Positions 29,041-42,098 are shown, counted from the stretch's first letter. The stretch: DNA of 64,000 nucleotides from Pleurostoma richardsiae (GCA_030052745.1 JANBVO010000006.1:868001-932000); one strand, 5' to 3'. Program-made: numbers and translations. The notes: generated by a model from the letters alone, not told the origin.

Positions 29041-32000
29041 GGTTGTCAATTGCTCCCAATGGATCGAAAATGTGAGAAATCCGGCAGGCTAAAAATGGAA
29101 CCGAACAACGCCGGTGGTGCACAGGGGAATTGGGAGGGAAGAAGCAACAAGGAAAAAAGAGTGTGTAGCAGGCCACGGGACCTGATCCGGACTCCGTCGA
29201 GATGCAATTGAGCCCAACCTAAGGGCAATGTGGGAGGAATAAGCACACCGAGGTAGGGCAGAGGTGGTGAGGGACGCGGTTTGTCCTACTCGGATGAGAG
29301 GTGTAAGTCGTGGTGGGCGGGTTAAAGTTAAGGCTGATATGCTACGTATTCAAGGCTCTGATGCAGAAAATCTGAGCCATCAACGGCGAGACATGTGTGA
29401 TTTATTGCAGAAATGAGCTGGTTAGTGCGGGGCAAGGGTGTCCAGATACAGACGGGAGGAGGAAATGACGGAAGACTAGCAGGATAGGTTGAAAGGGTTC
29501 AATAGATGCACGTCGATGCGGCTCTCAGAGTGTGACCCATCTTGATGTGTTGGCGTGTGTCGTTGCCAGTTGATAAAACCGCTGGAGGGGGGGACTAGGG
29601 CACTCCACACAACACATGGGGGGGCATCACCTTGGCGAAGATCTCTTGATAAGTCTCGGAGCGAGCAGCAGTCGAGCGACTGTACCTTGGGCCACAGGAG
29701 ACGGATGCGGTACCGCGTAATGGCTCTGCTCAGTCTTTTCTTGTCCCACAGAGGCGCCGGCCCTCTCCTGGGTCGAGAAAGCGCCCGGTGATGCAGACCT
29801 AGGCATAGTGAAGTGGCAAAATGGAACCGTCGAGAACGGCCAATCTGCGTCTCCAGTGCCGTGCAGAAGACGACGCAGCCCGGAGAGAATCGAGCAATCG
29901 ACAGGACGGTCTCACGGCAGCCAGTGAGATCGCACATCGCAGGTCTTCCTAGTCAAGGAAGGATGTGCTTGGTCCCCATCGCGGGCGTGTCTGGGGGGTT
30001 GGGATGATCCGGAAAGGCAGAGCAGAGAGAGACAGCGATACGCGCAGGAGGAGACACCTTGGAGCACTCCGAGAGATTGAGGTTCCTTCACGGCCACTAA
30101 TGCAACTGCACTGAATCGACAGGTATCGCTTGGTACCGGGCCGGCGTCTCGCGAGAAGAGACGGCCCACGACCGATACTTTCTGGTCGACGGACATGCAT
30201 ATCAACCTGCCATGCTACAGCGCCCGACGTCTGTGGGATGCAGGCAGATGTATCTCAAAGGTAGCGCGCCCTTGTACACACATGCATTGGCTGCGTGGAG
30301 CGGAGGCAAGACCAGGGATGGGCCGGACTGACAAAGTTAACGGGGACGGAGACGAATGGCGTCGAGGCGCCCAGGAAAGCCCGGAACGAAGAGACGATAG
30401 TTTGCAGACCAGGTCCTTGTCCCGGCGATTCGCACAGGTGAGCGCGTCAGCGGGAGAGCCAGGGCGAGAGAATGGGGAAGACAAAGGCAGAAGCGTCAGC
30501 AGAGGCCGGCGGACAAATCAGGAGCGCAGAGCTGGGTTTTCCGGGACGACAGCTAAAATAGAGTGCGAGCAAGTCAGGCCCGGCGCTTGAGCCGGCGGGC
30601 AAGTAGGACGCCGGGGACGAAGGAGGGGAGGGGAGAGCAGGGGAGTCGAGGGACGGAGGGGAACGAGAGGGGGCTCGAATGAGTGGCCCGAGGGGTCACC
30701 ACGAAGTCGGTGAAGCAAAATGAGATGCATGAACAGTGGCTGGGACTGGCAAACCCTTGCATGACGCTGCTTCTGGCCCTACCGCAGGAAAGGATGGACG
30801 GCTTTCCTGAATGGAGGATGGGGGCAAAGGCAGCTAAGGCAGAGGCGGGCCTTAACCCTCATGCAATGATGAGTTGGCACTGCTGCTTGATATTAAAACA
30901 AGAATGTGAGATGGGCCGTTGCTCTGTTAAGCTGCTCCGCAGACAGCAGCGCGTAAGTAGTAGCGTGTACGCACCAGGGTGGGTAACGTAGCAGAGCTAC
31001 AACATGATACCTAACCTCCTCCGGTCGGTACTCGACCGCCAGCGCGCCCCGGTGTGGGGAGAAGAGGAGCAGCAGCAGGAGGAGGAAGAGGCAAAACTGC
31101 CAGCGACGACACCGCGAGAAGAGGAGTCGAGGTGGAGGAGACGACGAGGCGAGACCGGGGGGACCCCGACAGAATCGCAGTCGACGCGCGACTGAGAGGC
31201 ACGGCGTCCTTATTCTCGTTGACTACTGCCTCCTCTTTCGTCTTCTACCGAACGGGTTTGGCTGTAACTCTCGGTCTTTCTCTTAGCGGCGATTCTCACG
31301 GTCTGGCGTCGAGGAGAAGATGATGGATCCGATCTGAGGATGAGGCAACGAGGCTAAGGAGGTCGGTACAAGGGTCGCACAGGGCCACGAGATCGGCACG
31401 AACGCCAACCAGCTGTCGCGATGGGAGCTCGAGGACGAACCGCAACGAACCTTGTTCACTTTGGTCTGTGGCCGGACCGGATCCCAAGTGGAGGCGGATT
31501 GGTGGGCTAAATAACATTAGGAACAATTCTGGAACAAGAGGCTAAAATAACCCAATCGATGAATCCATTGTTGTATATTTTGCCCAGCCAAGCGCCGTCT
31601 CTGTGCGGAACCACTACCTAGAGGTAGTACCTGGGGGTAGCTTTGCTCAACGCTCTCAAAACGGTCCAGTTGCGAGGGGCTAAGAGACAGACTTTCAAGG
31701 TGAGACATCGCAACGACCAACCGGGCCTCGAGATTCACCATGGAGAGAGCACCGGAACTGAGGAGGCCAAAGTTTGATCTATCAGTGACCGCAGTTTCAC
31801 ATCCTCTCAGCAAGAGGTACAGTTCACTACTCCGTACATTGAAGCCCCCTTTGAGCTGCTCGTCTGATTCGAGAACCGCGCGCTATTTCCTAAACATGAC
31901 ACGATTCCCGAAGTAATCACTGGAGCGCCTCCAATGCCGTTAACCGGAAGGAAGACGGAGATATCATACCGGCTTCCAGGTTGAGTCCGTTGTACATGTT

Positions 32001-33626
32001 GTATTCCCACCTCCCCATTCGCGTACGTCGTAGGTAGCATCAGCGTCTCGCCCACCGCCCGCAGGTCAACAACATCGAAGGGGATACCGAGCTCCGGCCG
32101 GTAAAGGACCTCAGGCTCCAGAGACAACAGGAAAGTCACGCCCAGCCGCTACAGTACCTCGACGGAGACCGAAAGGGAACGAAAGAAAATTGAGTTTTTT
32201 TTTTCCCCGACGATTGGGGGGAGGGGCAAATGCAAGTGATGCTTGACCCCTCCCCCTCACTCCACGTCAAGTCTTCAAGGCAACGTCATACTGCTTCTCG
32301 TCGTGCCAGCCGGGCGATGGGGTCTCGATGCGAGTAACCTTGGAAGGGAGGGGGAGATGGGGTCCAGCGAAGCGGTATCATCCCACCATCTCCTCCAATC
32401 CCGTCCGCAGCTCGGGAGCAGGTAGGAGTGCTGGAAGTGGAACTCGGCCTTTCTGTCCGGGACACCACAGAAATCATGCTGCAGTTGGGAGCCGTGCCCG
32501 TCGTGGCTAGATGCATCTACTCTACAAGCACGCCGTTGTCAACGGTTGGGGGCCTGTGTCTGATATTGACAATCGAACCATAATGTCGGCATGGGTCTTT
32601 TGCTAGCACGGCGGGCCCCCCATATCAGGGACTCGACTCGCATGCGGGTCTTCGAAAACAGCAAGCCAAGGCCCTCGCCGTGCTCGTCCGGCTCCTGTCC
32701 CGCTCGCAGCCGGCGCCTGGGGTTACTCCTGCACAGCATATGCTGTGTCTCCCAATCACCTGCTCTGGAGGAATGGAGGCTATTGCCAGTTGTAGGTAAG
32801 AACTGCACATGGGAGAAGGGGAACCGCAATGCCAACAACTCATCAAAGTAAAGGAGGGATCTGCGAGCTGTCTGGTTGCTGTAGACCTCTCACCTGTACG
32901 CTGCCAAGGAAAGATGTGCGGAGCTATCCTGACTGACAAGTCGATCTTGACAGACCGTAGCCGAGTCTGGCCTGCATCCTACCCCGGCAGACTTGCGGTG
33001 TCTTGCAGCAGCGGACGAGCTATCACCGGCCAGTCCTGTCGTCCCGGAGTCTCCATTGCTCCGCTGGCAAGAGGGACCTCTGCAGCGCGGCAAGCACTTG
33101 ATGCCCCCCGGACTGGGCAGCCTTTCTCTTCCTCACTCTGTGCGGGCGAAAACTCACGTCGCCACGGCTTCCTCAGCATCTTCTAGCGTGCTCCGCAGAT
33201 GTACACCTTGCATATTGCCCTTTGCCTTGCCTCCTATCACGACAAGTAAACGCCAAGTGATTTGCCAGCCGAGATTCCCGACCAATCCTGATGCTTATTT
33301 ACACTAGCCATGCTGAGTTGTCAACTCGCCTCCCCGCAGTATGATCAGACTGACACAGGTTATCACCGCTGTTGCGCAGCCGGCAGCCGTCGCCGTGTAC
33401 GCGTGCCATTCGCCAGCAGTATGACAGAGCACTTTCCGATAAAGGGCCTACTCTCTCCCTCACGTTATCCTCCTCCGCATCGTGGTCGGTCTTGTCCAAC
33501 CCTATACATGACACGACGCGGCACCAAAAGACATTGATCCGTCTCCAAGATGATGGTACGAGATCACCATCTGCGTCATATGTTGTGGCGCATGTTGGTG
33601 ACTCGGAAAGATCTCTCTATGATCTT
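29041..33626. other. 4.6 kb spacer, mostly unexplained
   Basis: This is the longest stretch without a firm gene. Purine-rich tracts occur at about 30590-30680 and 31050-31160. Apart from the weak candidate at 31807-32516, the frames here are short, start at non-ATG codons and show no domain. Transcribed non-coding RNA or rapidly evolving small genes cannot be excluded. Confidence 0.4.
31807..32516 (-). CDS. Weak candidate gene, unknown function
   Basis: An ATG frame beginning at 32516 could splice at a GTATGA donor (about 32289) to a pyrimidine-preceded CTGTAG acceptor (about 32157). It would enter in phase a frame running to 31807. The second part reads like protein (LYRPELGIPFDVVDLRAVGE), while the first part is Ser/Thr-rich and low complexity. 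No domain is recognised. The joined product would be about 190 residues. This is a hypothesis from splice-signal logic only. Confidence 0.2.
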
Positions 33627-35456
33627 CTAGAACCCCTGCTTGGCCGCAAAGTAGCTCTTCATCTCAGTCACGCATCTCTCGGGGATCGTGTACACCGGGT
33701 GTACGGGGTTGACTCGGTCCTGCTCATCGAAGATCTGCACCTCCTCGGTATATGCTGAGACTTTCCACTGCGGAAGCACGGGGTCTACCAGAGTGGCGCC
33801 CTCGCTGTCCGCGGAAACGGGCGGTTCAAGCGTCCACTTGTGCTGTGCAGAACTTAGGCCCGATAGCACATAACATGTGTGGTAGGCATCTGAAGGTCTG
33901 CAGCCGCGTCCATGTCAGCTTTTCTGCGAGATGCCGGCCGAGTCAGTCCCCGGAAGCGACCACTTACCGTCCGGGCTTGTCCCGCAACCCGCCACGTTTT
34001 GTCTGGTCTTGGCAGCAGCAGAGGATATACCGGATCAGGCCTTCCCGGCTGAAGAGGCTCTGGCCATAGGCAGCCAGCCGCTGCTTCGAAGCCGAGCCGG
34101 TCACACCGCTAGACACGCTGAGTATGGACTCGACCAGCGGCCAGCAGCCTCCAACCCAGTGGCTGTAGCAGCCGTCGACTAGCTTGTTAGTGCGACCAGA
34201 AAACCCGCCTTCCGGGGCATACTGGCGTGACGAGAGCCACGATATTAGTCGTGGAACGTCGAGGTATCTGGCGGCAGTGCCTCAAAGTTAGCAACCGGCA
34301 TGCATTTCTTTGCTTCTTGTCATCACTTGACTGGCTACTGGAAGCAGGATGCGGCACGAAGACAAGGGTCCCTCCTTACTCTGGAATGATCCGATCGGGG
34401 CCATCGAGCATCGAGAGGCACCCTAACGCACAAAATGCATATGCGCCATGTGCTTCTTTAGCGTTCGGCTGCTCCGCGATTCCTCCCTCAAATGTCTGGC
34501 CTGCCTGCTGGTTAGCGCCGGCAATATCTCTGGCCGAGAAGCAAGCATCGCAACACCTACACCTGCGGGCATAGTCTGGCAGCCCTGCAAAGAGGGTAGC
34601 CTCGCCGGATGCTGTCCACGCCGGGGACTCGGGGGTCAGATCGAGGGGTAAGCCCAGCAAAGAAATAAGCACCGTAGCGCAGTAAGCTCCCCTAAAGTAG
34701 GCTCTTAGATTATCCGGCCGTCTCCACGGCATGTATATCTGTGGCCACAGCTTACCTGATGTCCTCCTCGCCGCCCACAGACATGAGGAACCCGCCGTCT
34801 GGCTGCTTTAGACGGCAGAGCCACCTCCATAAGGCTCTCCGGTCGACGACATTGTAGACATCTTCCCCACCGACAAGAGCTAGCGCTAGGACAACGGCGT
34901 AGGTGGTTGCGAGATGGGACAGCTGCCCGTTACCGCCACCGAACCCGCCCGTTTCGTTCTGCATGCTGGCAGCCGTTTCGATGAGGCTCCCGCGGTAAGA
35001 GGAGATGTCTTCTCCCATGATTGAAAGCCCGTTGAGACACCAGAACAAGAACCACGGCCGGCTGGCATCGGCAGCGATGAAGGGTGCGGGAAGCTTCCCC
35101 AGGTTGGTGCGTAGGAACTTGGCATGCCTCTTCCGGTCCAGGTGGGGAACGCCATGATCATTGCAGTCATACTCATCGTGATCCCCCGATAGGTAAGGCA
35201 GGCATGACTCCACCACCTCGTCTTGTGCTACAGAGGTGGTCGTTTCGAGGTCGTCCCTGACCAGGGGCGGTGACGTAAACAAATCTGGGATCATGGAGGA
35301 GGCTGCCAGTCGGACCTCGGAGTAGTTCTCGATGAATTCTTCGTCTATGTCGGCATCCTGGATCCCGGCGTTTGCTGTACGCCCAGAGGAAGACATAGTT
35401 CTCCTTATAAAGACCACGCGGTTGCGAGGCCTTGACGCTTTTGCCCACGATTTCAT
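33627..35456 (-). CDS. ram1: Protein farnesyltransferase beta subunit
   Basis: Five exons (35456-34756, 34703-34561, 34500-34380, 34267-33968, 33897-33627) give 511 residues. With an alpha subunit this enzyme attaches farnesyl to CaaX proteins such as Ras and mating pheromone. The prenyltransferase alpha-alpha barrel repeats are visible: ETGGFGGGNGQLSHLATTYA, QPDGGFLMS, CQTFEGGIA with EAHGAYAFCAL, and APEGGFSGRTNKLVDGCYSHW. Zinc ligands correspond to the Asp and Cys of VDGCYS and the His of SDAYHTCY. Starts at 35456 or 35396 are both possible; the frame upstream lacks an ATG. The introns are 50-112 bases. The last 80 residues after the barrel are a fungal-type extension. Confidence 0.93.
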
Positions 35457-38400
35457 GACATGATCCGGAGAGAAGGCTGCAGTTGATCCTTTGTCCCGCA
35501 AATGAAAACGGGCGCGTCCTAGGAAGCCCCGCGCCTTTTGCTTGCTATTATCTCTTGAACGACAATGCAAAAAGAGGCTTGAAATGGGCGTCACTGGAAC
35601 GCTGGACAAGGAAGTCGTGATGCTGTCAATCGAGTGACGCTGGCTGTTGGGCTTTGCTCAGAAATGGAGTTGGTGCCTTAGGTAATTTCAAGTTGGTTCG
35701 AAATGGAAAAGCCGCCACAAAGTGACAAGCAACCTCCTGCCTTGATGGAGCTTACCTCTTACGCACATTTCTTGCTTCAGCGAAGGACTCACAGGTGCAG
35801 GCATAATGCTTCAAGCATGGCTTGCTGCCTGCGATGCAGTTTCCAGACTGGTCATCCAACCCTCGCAGTGAGATGTGTGAAGGTTTCACAAATCCTCCGT
35901 GTCAATTGGAAGCCGGCGGTCGGCGGTCGGGGCAGTCTTTCCCGGGACCGACGAGGGGTTCAATTCCGCAAACTCCCCACAGGCATCCAGCCCGGCTTCA
36001 CTTAGGAATTTCGTATTTCCGTTGTCCGAGGACACCCGGAGTCTCCTCTTGTCCCGGAGGCTCACCTCGTGAAAAAGCCTGATGTGTTGTGTCAAAGACC
36101 AGGGGGGACACGGTTCTCGGGGAGTCTCGCTGAAGAGCCGGCTACATGCAGGACAGGCATTGCTGCCCAGTATCGCGTCGAAGTCTGCATCGTCAACGGC
36201 TATCGGACGACCGGTTACCTTTCCAGGTCCAGCAGCATGCACCAGCGTTATTGCTGCGTCAGAGTTTCTGCATCTACCCTAGTGGCAACGCGAGAAACGT
36301 CCGACCCATCTCCTTGCAGCGGCATCTCCTCTCGAGCCTGCTGCTCGTGCTACAAGCACCAGCTGGCTGTCGCCATTCCCTGCAATCTCGTGTCTGTCTC
36401 ACCAGCGGCCAGTTGGCAGGTCCGTTGACCGCATTTTGAGATCTCTGACGAGCTGCACCACTTATCCGCTTTGCGGCGGACTGACAGTGCAGACTCAACG
36501 TCAATGTGTATCGATCTTCCTCTCCCAGGAGCTCAGAGAGACCATGGCTGTCGACTTAGTTCATCAAGTTTCGATGGCTATTCCGAGCTAGGAGTACGGA
36601 GATACAATAGTAGTACTGTAAGTAAATCGAACAACACGAGCAAGTCGCCAAGCCAGAATAGTCAGTCGTGAAGATCCCTCGGCAACAATGGCCAAGTCAG
36701 CTTCGGCAACAGTCCAGGCCCAAGTTAGCAAGTGTGCTACTGCAAGCTCAGAAGGCATTCCCACTTTCATGCAACTCAAGGGAGGGTCTTCGCTGGTCCA
36801 AATATCACAGGTGCCGTGGGAGGGAATAGCGTGGAGTTTAGAGTGTCCGGGGCTGAGTCTCGCGAGGCTAAGCCAGCTTCGACGTCGCGTCAATTTCCTC
36901 CATCAGGCTGCTCGGCACAGTGAGGAAAACCGGGACTGCCCGCGGCAAACGAGGGTTAACGAGCAAACTCCTGCTGGCGAAGCTGGAGACGTCTACTGTC
37001 TGTGTGTTCCTAAACAGCGCCGTGTATGATCGTTCCCGGGATTGATCCTGGTGTCCGAGCGTGATATAACGATCTCTTATAAGTCGTCTCTAGCCCTGGA
37101 ATCCTGGATAATCCCACGGCTAGCGAGCGGGGTCAATTGAAGCCGGCCTTGATGAGCAGCGGTCAGCGGTCAGCCTAGCGCGCCCACGTTGAGACTCGAG
37201 ATCAGGCCCGCGTGTTCGTTCGAGACGCGGTCCTCAGGGATCACGGAGAGCCCCTCAACGGATCTTATCGACAGCCAAATTGGTGCCTGGAAAGCCGAGG
37301 AGAACCCCTGAAAAGGAGCCGGAGCCCCGCCGCTTCTCTGGCTAGCAAGTCAGTGGAGAGCCGGGCTTGACAACGGTTGTTGGCTCGTAGTGCCGTCCTG
37401 CCTTGCCTGCTACGAGACGATGATATGTACTGGTGGCGCGGCATCGTTGAATATACATCTTTCCTTCAAGCGATAAGAGCTCATCGGGAACTCCAGAGAG
37501 CTCAAACAGAGTAGAACACAGGTCAGGCAAGCAAAGGAGCCAAGGTTAGCACGCTGGCACCACGACGCCAGGGTCTCATTTTAGGCTCGAGACTCTGGAT
37601 ACTGGTGGGTCAGGGTTGTTCCAACCTCCAAGGCCCCTGAGTGGTCTGGATGTTCACGGGACTGGCAAGCCGTGGGGAGCAGAAGGATGTGGCATCCAGT
37701 GTGCTGTGGCCACTGGCCAAGTGTCAGAGGGGCCAATTGAAGGCTTTGCTCGCCTTTTCCCTCTGTCGTACAGAGTACACCAACGGTTGACGACGTGAGC
37801 CGAATGCAACCATCTGTGCAACCGAGAGATGCCGTCGTGGTGCGTCGAGATACTTGCGTTCTCACTGTGCTGGTACTTGCTACTCTGCTGCACCTGCAAA
37901 TGCCTCTGTCATCAGCGGCGGCCACGCAGACAGCGCAACGGCGCCTGAGAGATCTCTCCACTGAGACCCGTCGGGAGGCGCAGTCCTCCCTTGGTGGGTT
38001 CACGTGCGAGCGGGATGGCTGAGGATCGACCCTATCTGAGACAGGATGATGCCACGAGCACTGGCAGAGGAGTTTGGCCGCAGAAAGCGGTTGGTGTCTC
38101 ACAGAGGTGCGCGAGCTACTGACACGATGGCATCGCAACCCGGGTGGGATATATTGAAGAGCACCGAGACATCGCAGGGCCGCTCTCGATTCGAGTGAAT
38201 CACGAAACTGTGTGATATGAGGGGCGGCCGCGCTCCAAAGTGAGTGTGGTGGTGCGGAAGGATCGATCGACTTCGGCATATGTAGCCGGCACAGATCATA
38301 GGCGTCCAAGTAATCGCTCCCGCTCATCCTTATTATTATGTGCCTCCAAATTCAGGCGCTCTTATCTCGCATACCTGCAAGGTCCATGCGGAACACGCAG

Positions 38401-39486
38401 GACGATGGAGTCCCAAAAGGGCAGACAAAGAAAGAGACGCGAGACCTTGACTAATGCTGTGTCCGTGGAGAAACTCCCAGCTCGCGTTGACGACGCCGTC
38501 CTCGTTGCTTCGCATATCTTCACCTCATAGTCCCTCATAGACGGCAGTCCGTCGTCCGCGGAGCTGCACCGCTGCCACCGGCTTCCGCAGCGATGCTACC
38601 ATCGTAGGTACTCCTGGTACAGTGTACAGTGGCAGGAGTAAGGGATCATGAGAGAGCATTCCTGGGCCAGGGTGGCTTGCTATGGGGTTTCGAGACCTAA
38701 TGCACGGCAGCGGGCTCTCACTGGAGACTGGAGTGGCGGTCGCCCACACAGCAGCAAGAGCAGACAGCAGGGCCGAAAATATTGCGCCAGCTACTGCATA
38801 GCTGGTGGGCGGATCGAGGCACTGAGGAGACACAAGAGGCAAAGGCAGATGCGGAGGAGGAGCCGGCGCGCAGGGCGGCAGGTATCGTGGACAGTGCGAG
38901 GAGGCTGGACGCAAAGTCGCTCGACGTCGGCCGTCCCCGCTGCCCCTGTGGGAAGCGATGATTGGCGTCGCATGCCCCGCCTGGTGGGCGTTGTCGCTCC
39001 ACGCTCGTGCAGGACCGGCGACGGACTCGCTTGCGTGATTGGGCGCGAGGGCTGCACGAGCCGGCCGGGGCTGGGATACCAACTGCTGCACTCTCACCGC
39101 CTCTTCAACGGAGCGGGATTGACCAGCGAGCGACCTTCTCTGGCTGCTCCCCTCGGGTGCCGCTGCTGTCTGCCCATCACAGCGCTCCGTCTCTCTCCCG
39201 CGTTCTCCATCCTCCTGCCCGTCTCACCACCACCAGCGTCCGCGTCCATGCAGACGAGCGCAGCGGCAGTCCTCCTACCTACCTGCTCCTCTTCTTCTCC
39301 CTCCCCCAGGACATCACTCATGTCCCTCCTCTGACACTCACCGATCTCCCCCTCGAGATCTGTCCGAAAGAGCGGTGTCGTCGCCTCCTTCTCTGACCTC
39401 CCGATACAATACTATCGATTCTCCTCCAATCCCTTCCCGCCCGAGAGATCTTCCCTTCGGTTTTCTGACTCCTCCTTTTTGGCATC
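35457..39486. other. 4 kb spacer before transcription factor gene
   Basis: The last kilobase (about 38.5-39.48 kb) is pyrimidine-rich and probably holds the promoter and 5' leader of the Cys6 factor. A short direct repeat of the unit AGCGGTC lies at about 37158-37172. The candidate C2H2-like frame at 35886-36242 is listed separately. Nothing else is supported. Confidence 0.4.
35886..36242 (-). CDS. Possible C2H2-like small protein or 3' exon
   Basis: A 118-codon frame has one zinc-finger-like unit: CPAC, then a 19-residue spacer, then QHIRLFHE, with His-x4-His spacing. The Cys-to-His spacer is longer than the usual 12. The frame opens at a GTG with no ATG, so it would be the last exon of an unresolved gene. 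The flanking sequence is polar and typical of a disordered tail. Third positions look moderately GC-biased. It lies 430 bases upstream of the farnesyltransferase gene on the same strand. I regard it as suggestive only. Confidence 0.3.
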   Translation of the reverse strand: MHAAGPGKVTGRPIAVDDADFDAILGSNACPACSRLFSETPREPCPPWSLTQHIRLFHEVSLRDKRRLRVSSDNGNTKFLSEAGLDACGEFAELNPSSVPGKTAPTADRRLPIDTEDL

Positions 39487-42098
39487 ATGACGTTCGACTT
39501 CAACGCTGCCGCCGCCGCCGCTGGAGGAGAAGCCGCCCTGTTGGAGCAGCTTGGATTCGACCCCCGGGACCGCTTACCCTTCACCACCACCACCCTCACG
39601 GCCAGCCACCCCATCACTGCTGGTCCCTCCTCCGCCATTCCCACCGCCGCGGCCACCGCCTCCTGCTCGCACACGATGGCCCATTCGAACCGCCAGAGCC
39701 CCGGAGCCACCTGGCTTCCTCTTGACCTCGCGGGAGGCGGAGGAGTCGGATCAGTGTCCTCCATCCACTCTCCCGGCTCCGCCGCTGCCTCCGCATCCTC
39801 GCCCGAGGAACATCAGGCTCAGTCGCCGACGACTCACTTCAGCTCTGCCGCATCTAGTCCTCACCAGCAGCAGCTCTCTCCCTTTCAGACTGCCGCTCCT
39901 CCCAATCCCTCGGCGATGCTCGCCGACTGGAGCTTCCCACCACAGCAGGCGCCGCAGCAGACCCAGGATATGTCCCAGTTCATCCAGGACTCCGCCCTGA
40001 TAAGCTTCAACCCCTTTGCTGCCAACATGCAGCCATCCCCTCTGGACTACCTGCCCGCCACGACGCAGGCCGCTCTCGAGGCTAGCCTCCAGATGGAGCC
40101 GACGTTCAGCATGTCCCCCGTGGATGAGACCACGCAGCAGGCGATGCAGTGGGGTATGGGTATGGCAAACTGGCAGGACTTCGAAACTGCAATGCAGTAC
40201 CAGCCTGATGGACTTCCCCGCATGGGAAGTATGGGAAGCAACTCCCCGACCGGAACCTACCTAGAGGTCCTCTCGCTCAATTCCGGCAGCGATAATGGAT
40301 GGGCCACTGTCGACGTCTACCGCCCAAGCTACGACTCGTTCCCCCAAAGCCAGCAGACACCGAGCGCCGCGATTTTCAACCCGGGCCAGACGCTGCACCT
40401 GAGAACCAGCTCGGATTCCTCGCAATCGGAAGGCAATTCATTGGAGTTCGGTAGCTACGAAGAGGTACCGTTTCCTCTGTCGCCATTCTCTGGAGAATCA
40501 GACACATACGTTGATACCACCTCGCATCGGAACTGCTTTGCCGGCGAGAACCACCATCATCACTCACACGAGGGTGTCAGTCCCACGACGACAACTGTTG
40601 CTCCGGTGCCTATCAAGGCCACACCCTCTAGCCGAGGCTCAGCCAGTGGCTCCGGCGCTTCAGCCTCTCCGCCTGCCAGACGGTCGTCTGGTCCGCGGAA
40701 GAGCCCCATCTCCAAGCCCACCAAGTCGGTCATCCGGAGGACTTCCACCGGGAAGAAGGAGGGCACTGGCGAGAAGAAGGTCGGCCGGCGTCGGGGTCCC
40801 CTCCTTCCAGAGCAGCGCAAGCAGGCGAGCGAGATTAGGAAGCTGCGGGCCTGCCTGCGGTGCAAGTTCCTCAAGAAGACGTGCGACAAGGGCGAGCCTT
40901 GCGCAGGCTGCCAGCCTTCTCATGCTCGTCTGTGGCAGGTTCCTTGCACGCGTATTGATATCAAGGATGTCGGTTATTTCATGAAGGACTGGAAGGCGGA
41001 CTACGAGCGCCATCTCGGCCGCGGCGTGTCTGTCTACAACGTCAAGGGCTTCGCGCAGAAGGAGAGCCTTATGTGGATCACTCACGGTTACGGGTTCTGC
41101 CTACCGGTTCCGGTTCGCGAGGTGTACGTGGCGGACGACAGCTGCTTCCAGGTTGACTGGGTCGAGTCTCACCTCCAGGATCAAGAACCTATCGACTTCG
41201 AGATCCGCACCGAGAAGCTGGACGTTGGACAGGAGGGCATCTCGATGGAGACATTGTCAGAATACCTCGACAAGCACATCGACGGGCCTTTCGAGAACTT
41301 TATTGACGATCACTTCGAAGGCACCCCCTTCATCACCGAGATCCTCAAGACCGCTCACCGCTATTATGTCAAGGACAAGCTCCCCGTCATCCGGAAGGCG
41401 CTGAAGCTCGTGCTTGCCTACAACCTCACCATGCACATCACCATGGTCGAGCAGGCACCGACTGAGCAATCGCTGGATGGCCAGATCGACGACGAGGACT
41501 CCAAATACTACGGCAGGGTCGTCGCCCCGGTCATGATCAACTTCCAAATCAAGTGCGCCATGGCAGATATGTGGCGTGAGCTTCAGAAGGATATCCTGGA
41601 AGAGCTCTCATCGCTCTACTCGAGCGTCTATAGCGGTGATCGCCTTAAGAACTGGCCCACCATCTTCATGCTCGCGTCCATCCTGCTGGCGGTGTGGGAG
41701 GAGATGCAGTTCGACTGCCACTACCGCGTGCCTGATCCCGCTGCAGTCCAGAAGTTCTGCAGCGACATGGAGACCATCCCGGTCGGCGTCATCGTCGGCC
41801 TCTTCCATGCCATCTCGCAGAAGCTGCCCGCTTTCACCGAGTGGGACACTCGGAGGCACGGCCAGCTCCTCAACAACAATCCCGCTGTCTGCGAGGCGAT
41901 GACTGAAGTGCGCCAACATGTGCTTAAGCATGGTGAGTAATCCACCCTCCTTGCCCGATTGTTGCAAAGTGCTCCCATCACTAATCCGTCCCTGCAGAGG
42001 CATACCTGAGGACGAGGCAAGATTCCAAGTTCGACCGGTACGACTTCGACTCGCTGTCGAACAAGTTCCTGTCGAAGCTTGTCATCCGTGCCAACTAA
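39487..42098 (+). CDS. Zn2Cys6-like transcription regulator, Ala/Ser/Gln-rich
   Basis: Exons 39487-41932 and 41998-42098 give 848 residues, with the 65-base intron close to the end. The N-terminal half is low complexity (Ala, Ser, Gln, Pro), as in activation domains. The cysteine cluster lies in mid-protein at Cys456, 459, 466, 472, 475 and 487. It is preceded by a basic stretch (GEKKVGRRRGPLLPEQRKQA), unlike most fungal factors where the cluster is N-terminal. The spacing C-x2-C-x6-C-x5-C-x2-C is canonical, but the last gap of 11 is long. The C-terminal 360 residues (DWVESHL, WPTIFMLASILLAVWEEMQFD) form a conserved helical region found in a family of fungal Cys6 proteins that I cannot name. 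Targets are unknown. A nuclear role is inferred. Confidence 0.8.

Noticed and set aside
35957-35967. GGTTCAATTCC, matching the tRNA B-box consensus
   Set aside because: The flanking bases do not form a five-pair T stem, and no A box or acceptor stem fits upstream.
38525-39097. 190-codon frame on the minus strand upstream of the Cys6 factor
   Set aside because: It is low-complexity Pro/Ala/Ser sequence, antisense to a pyrimidine-rich leader, with no domain.
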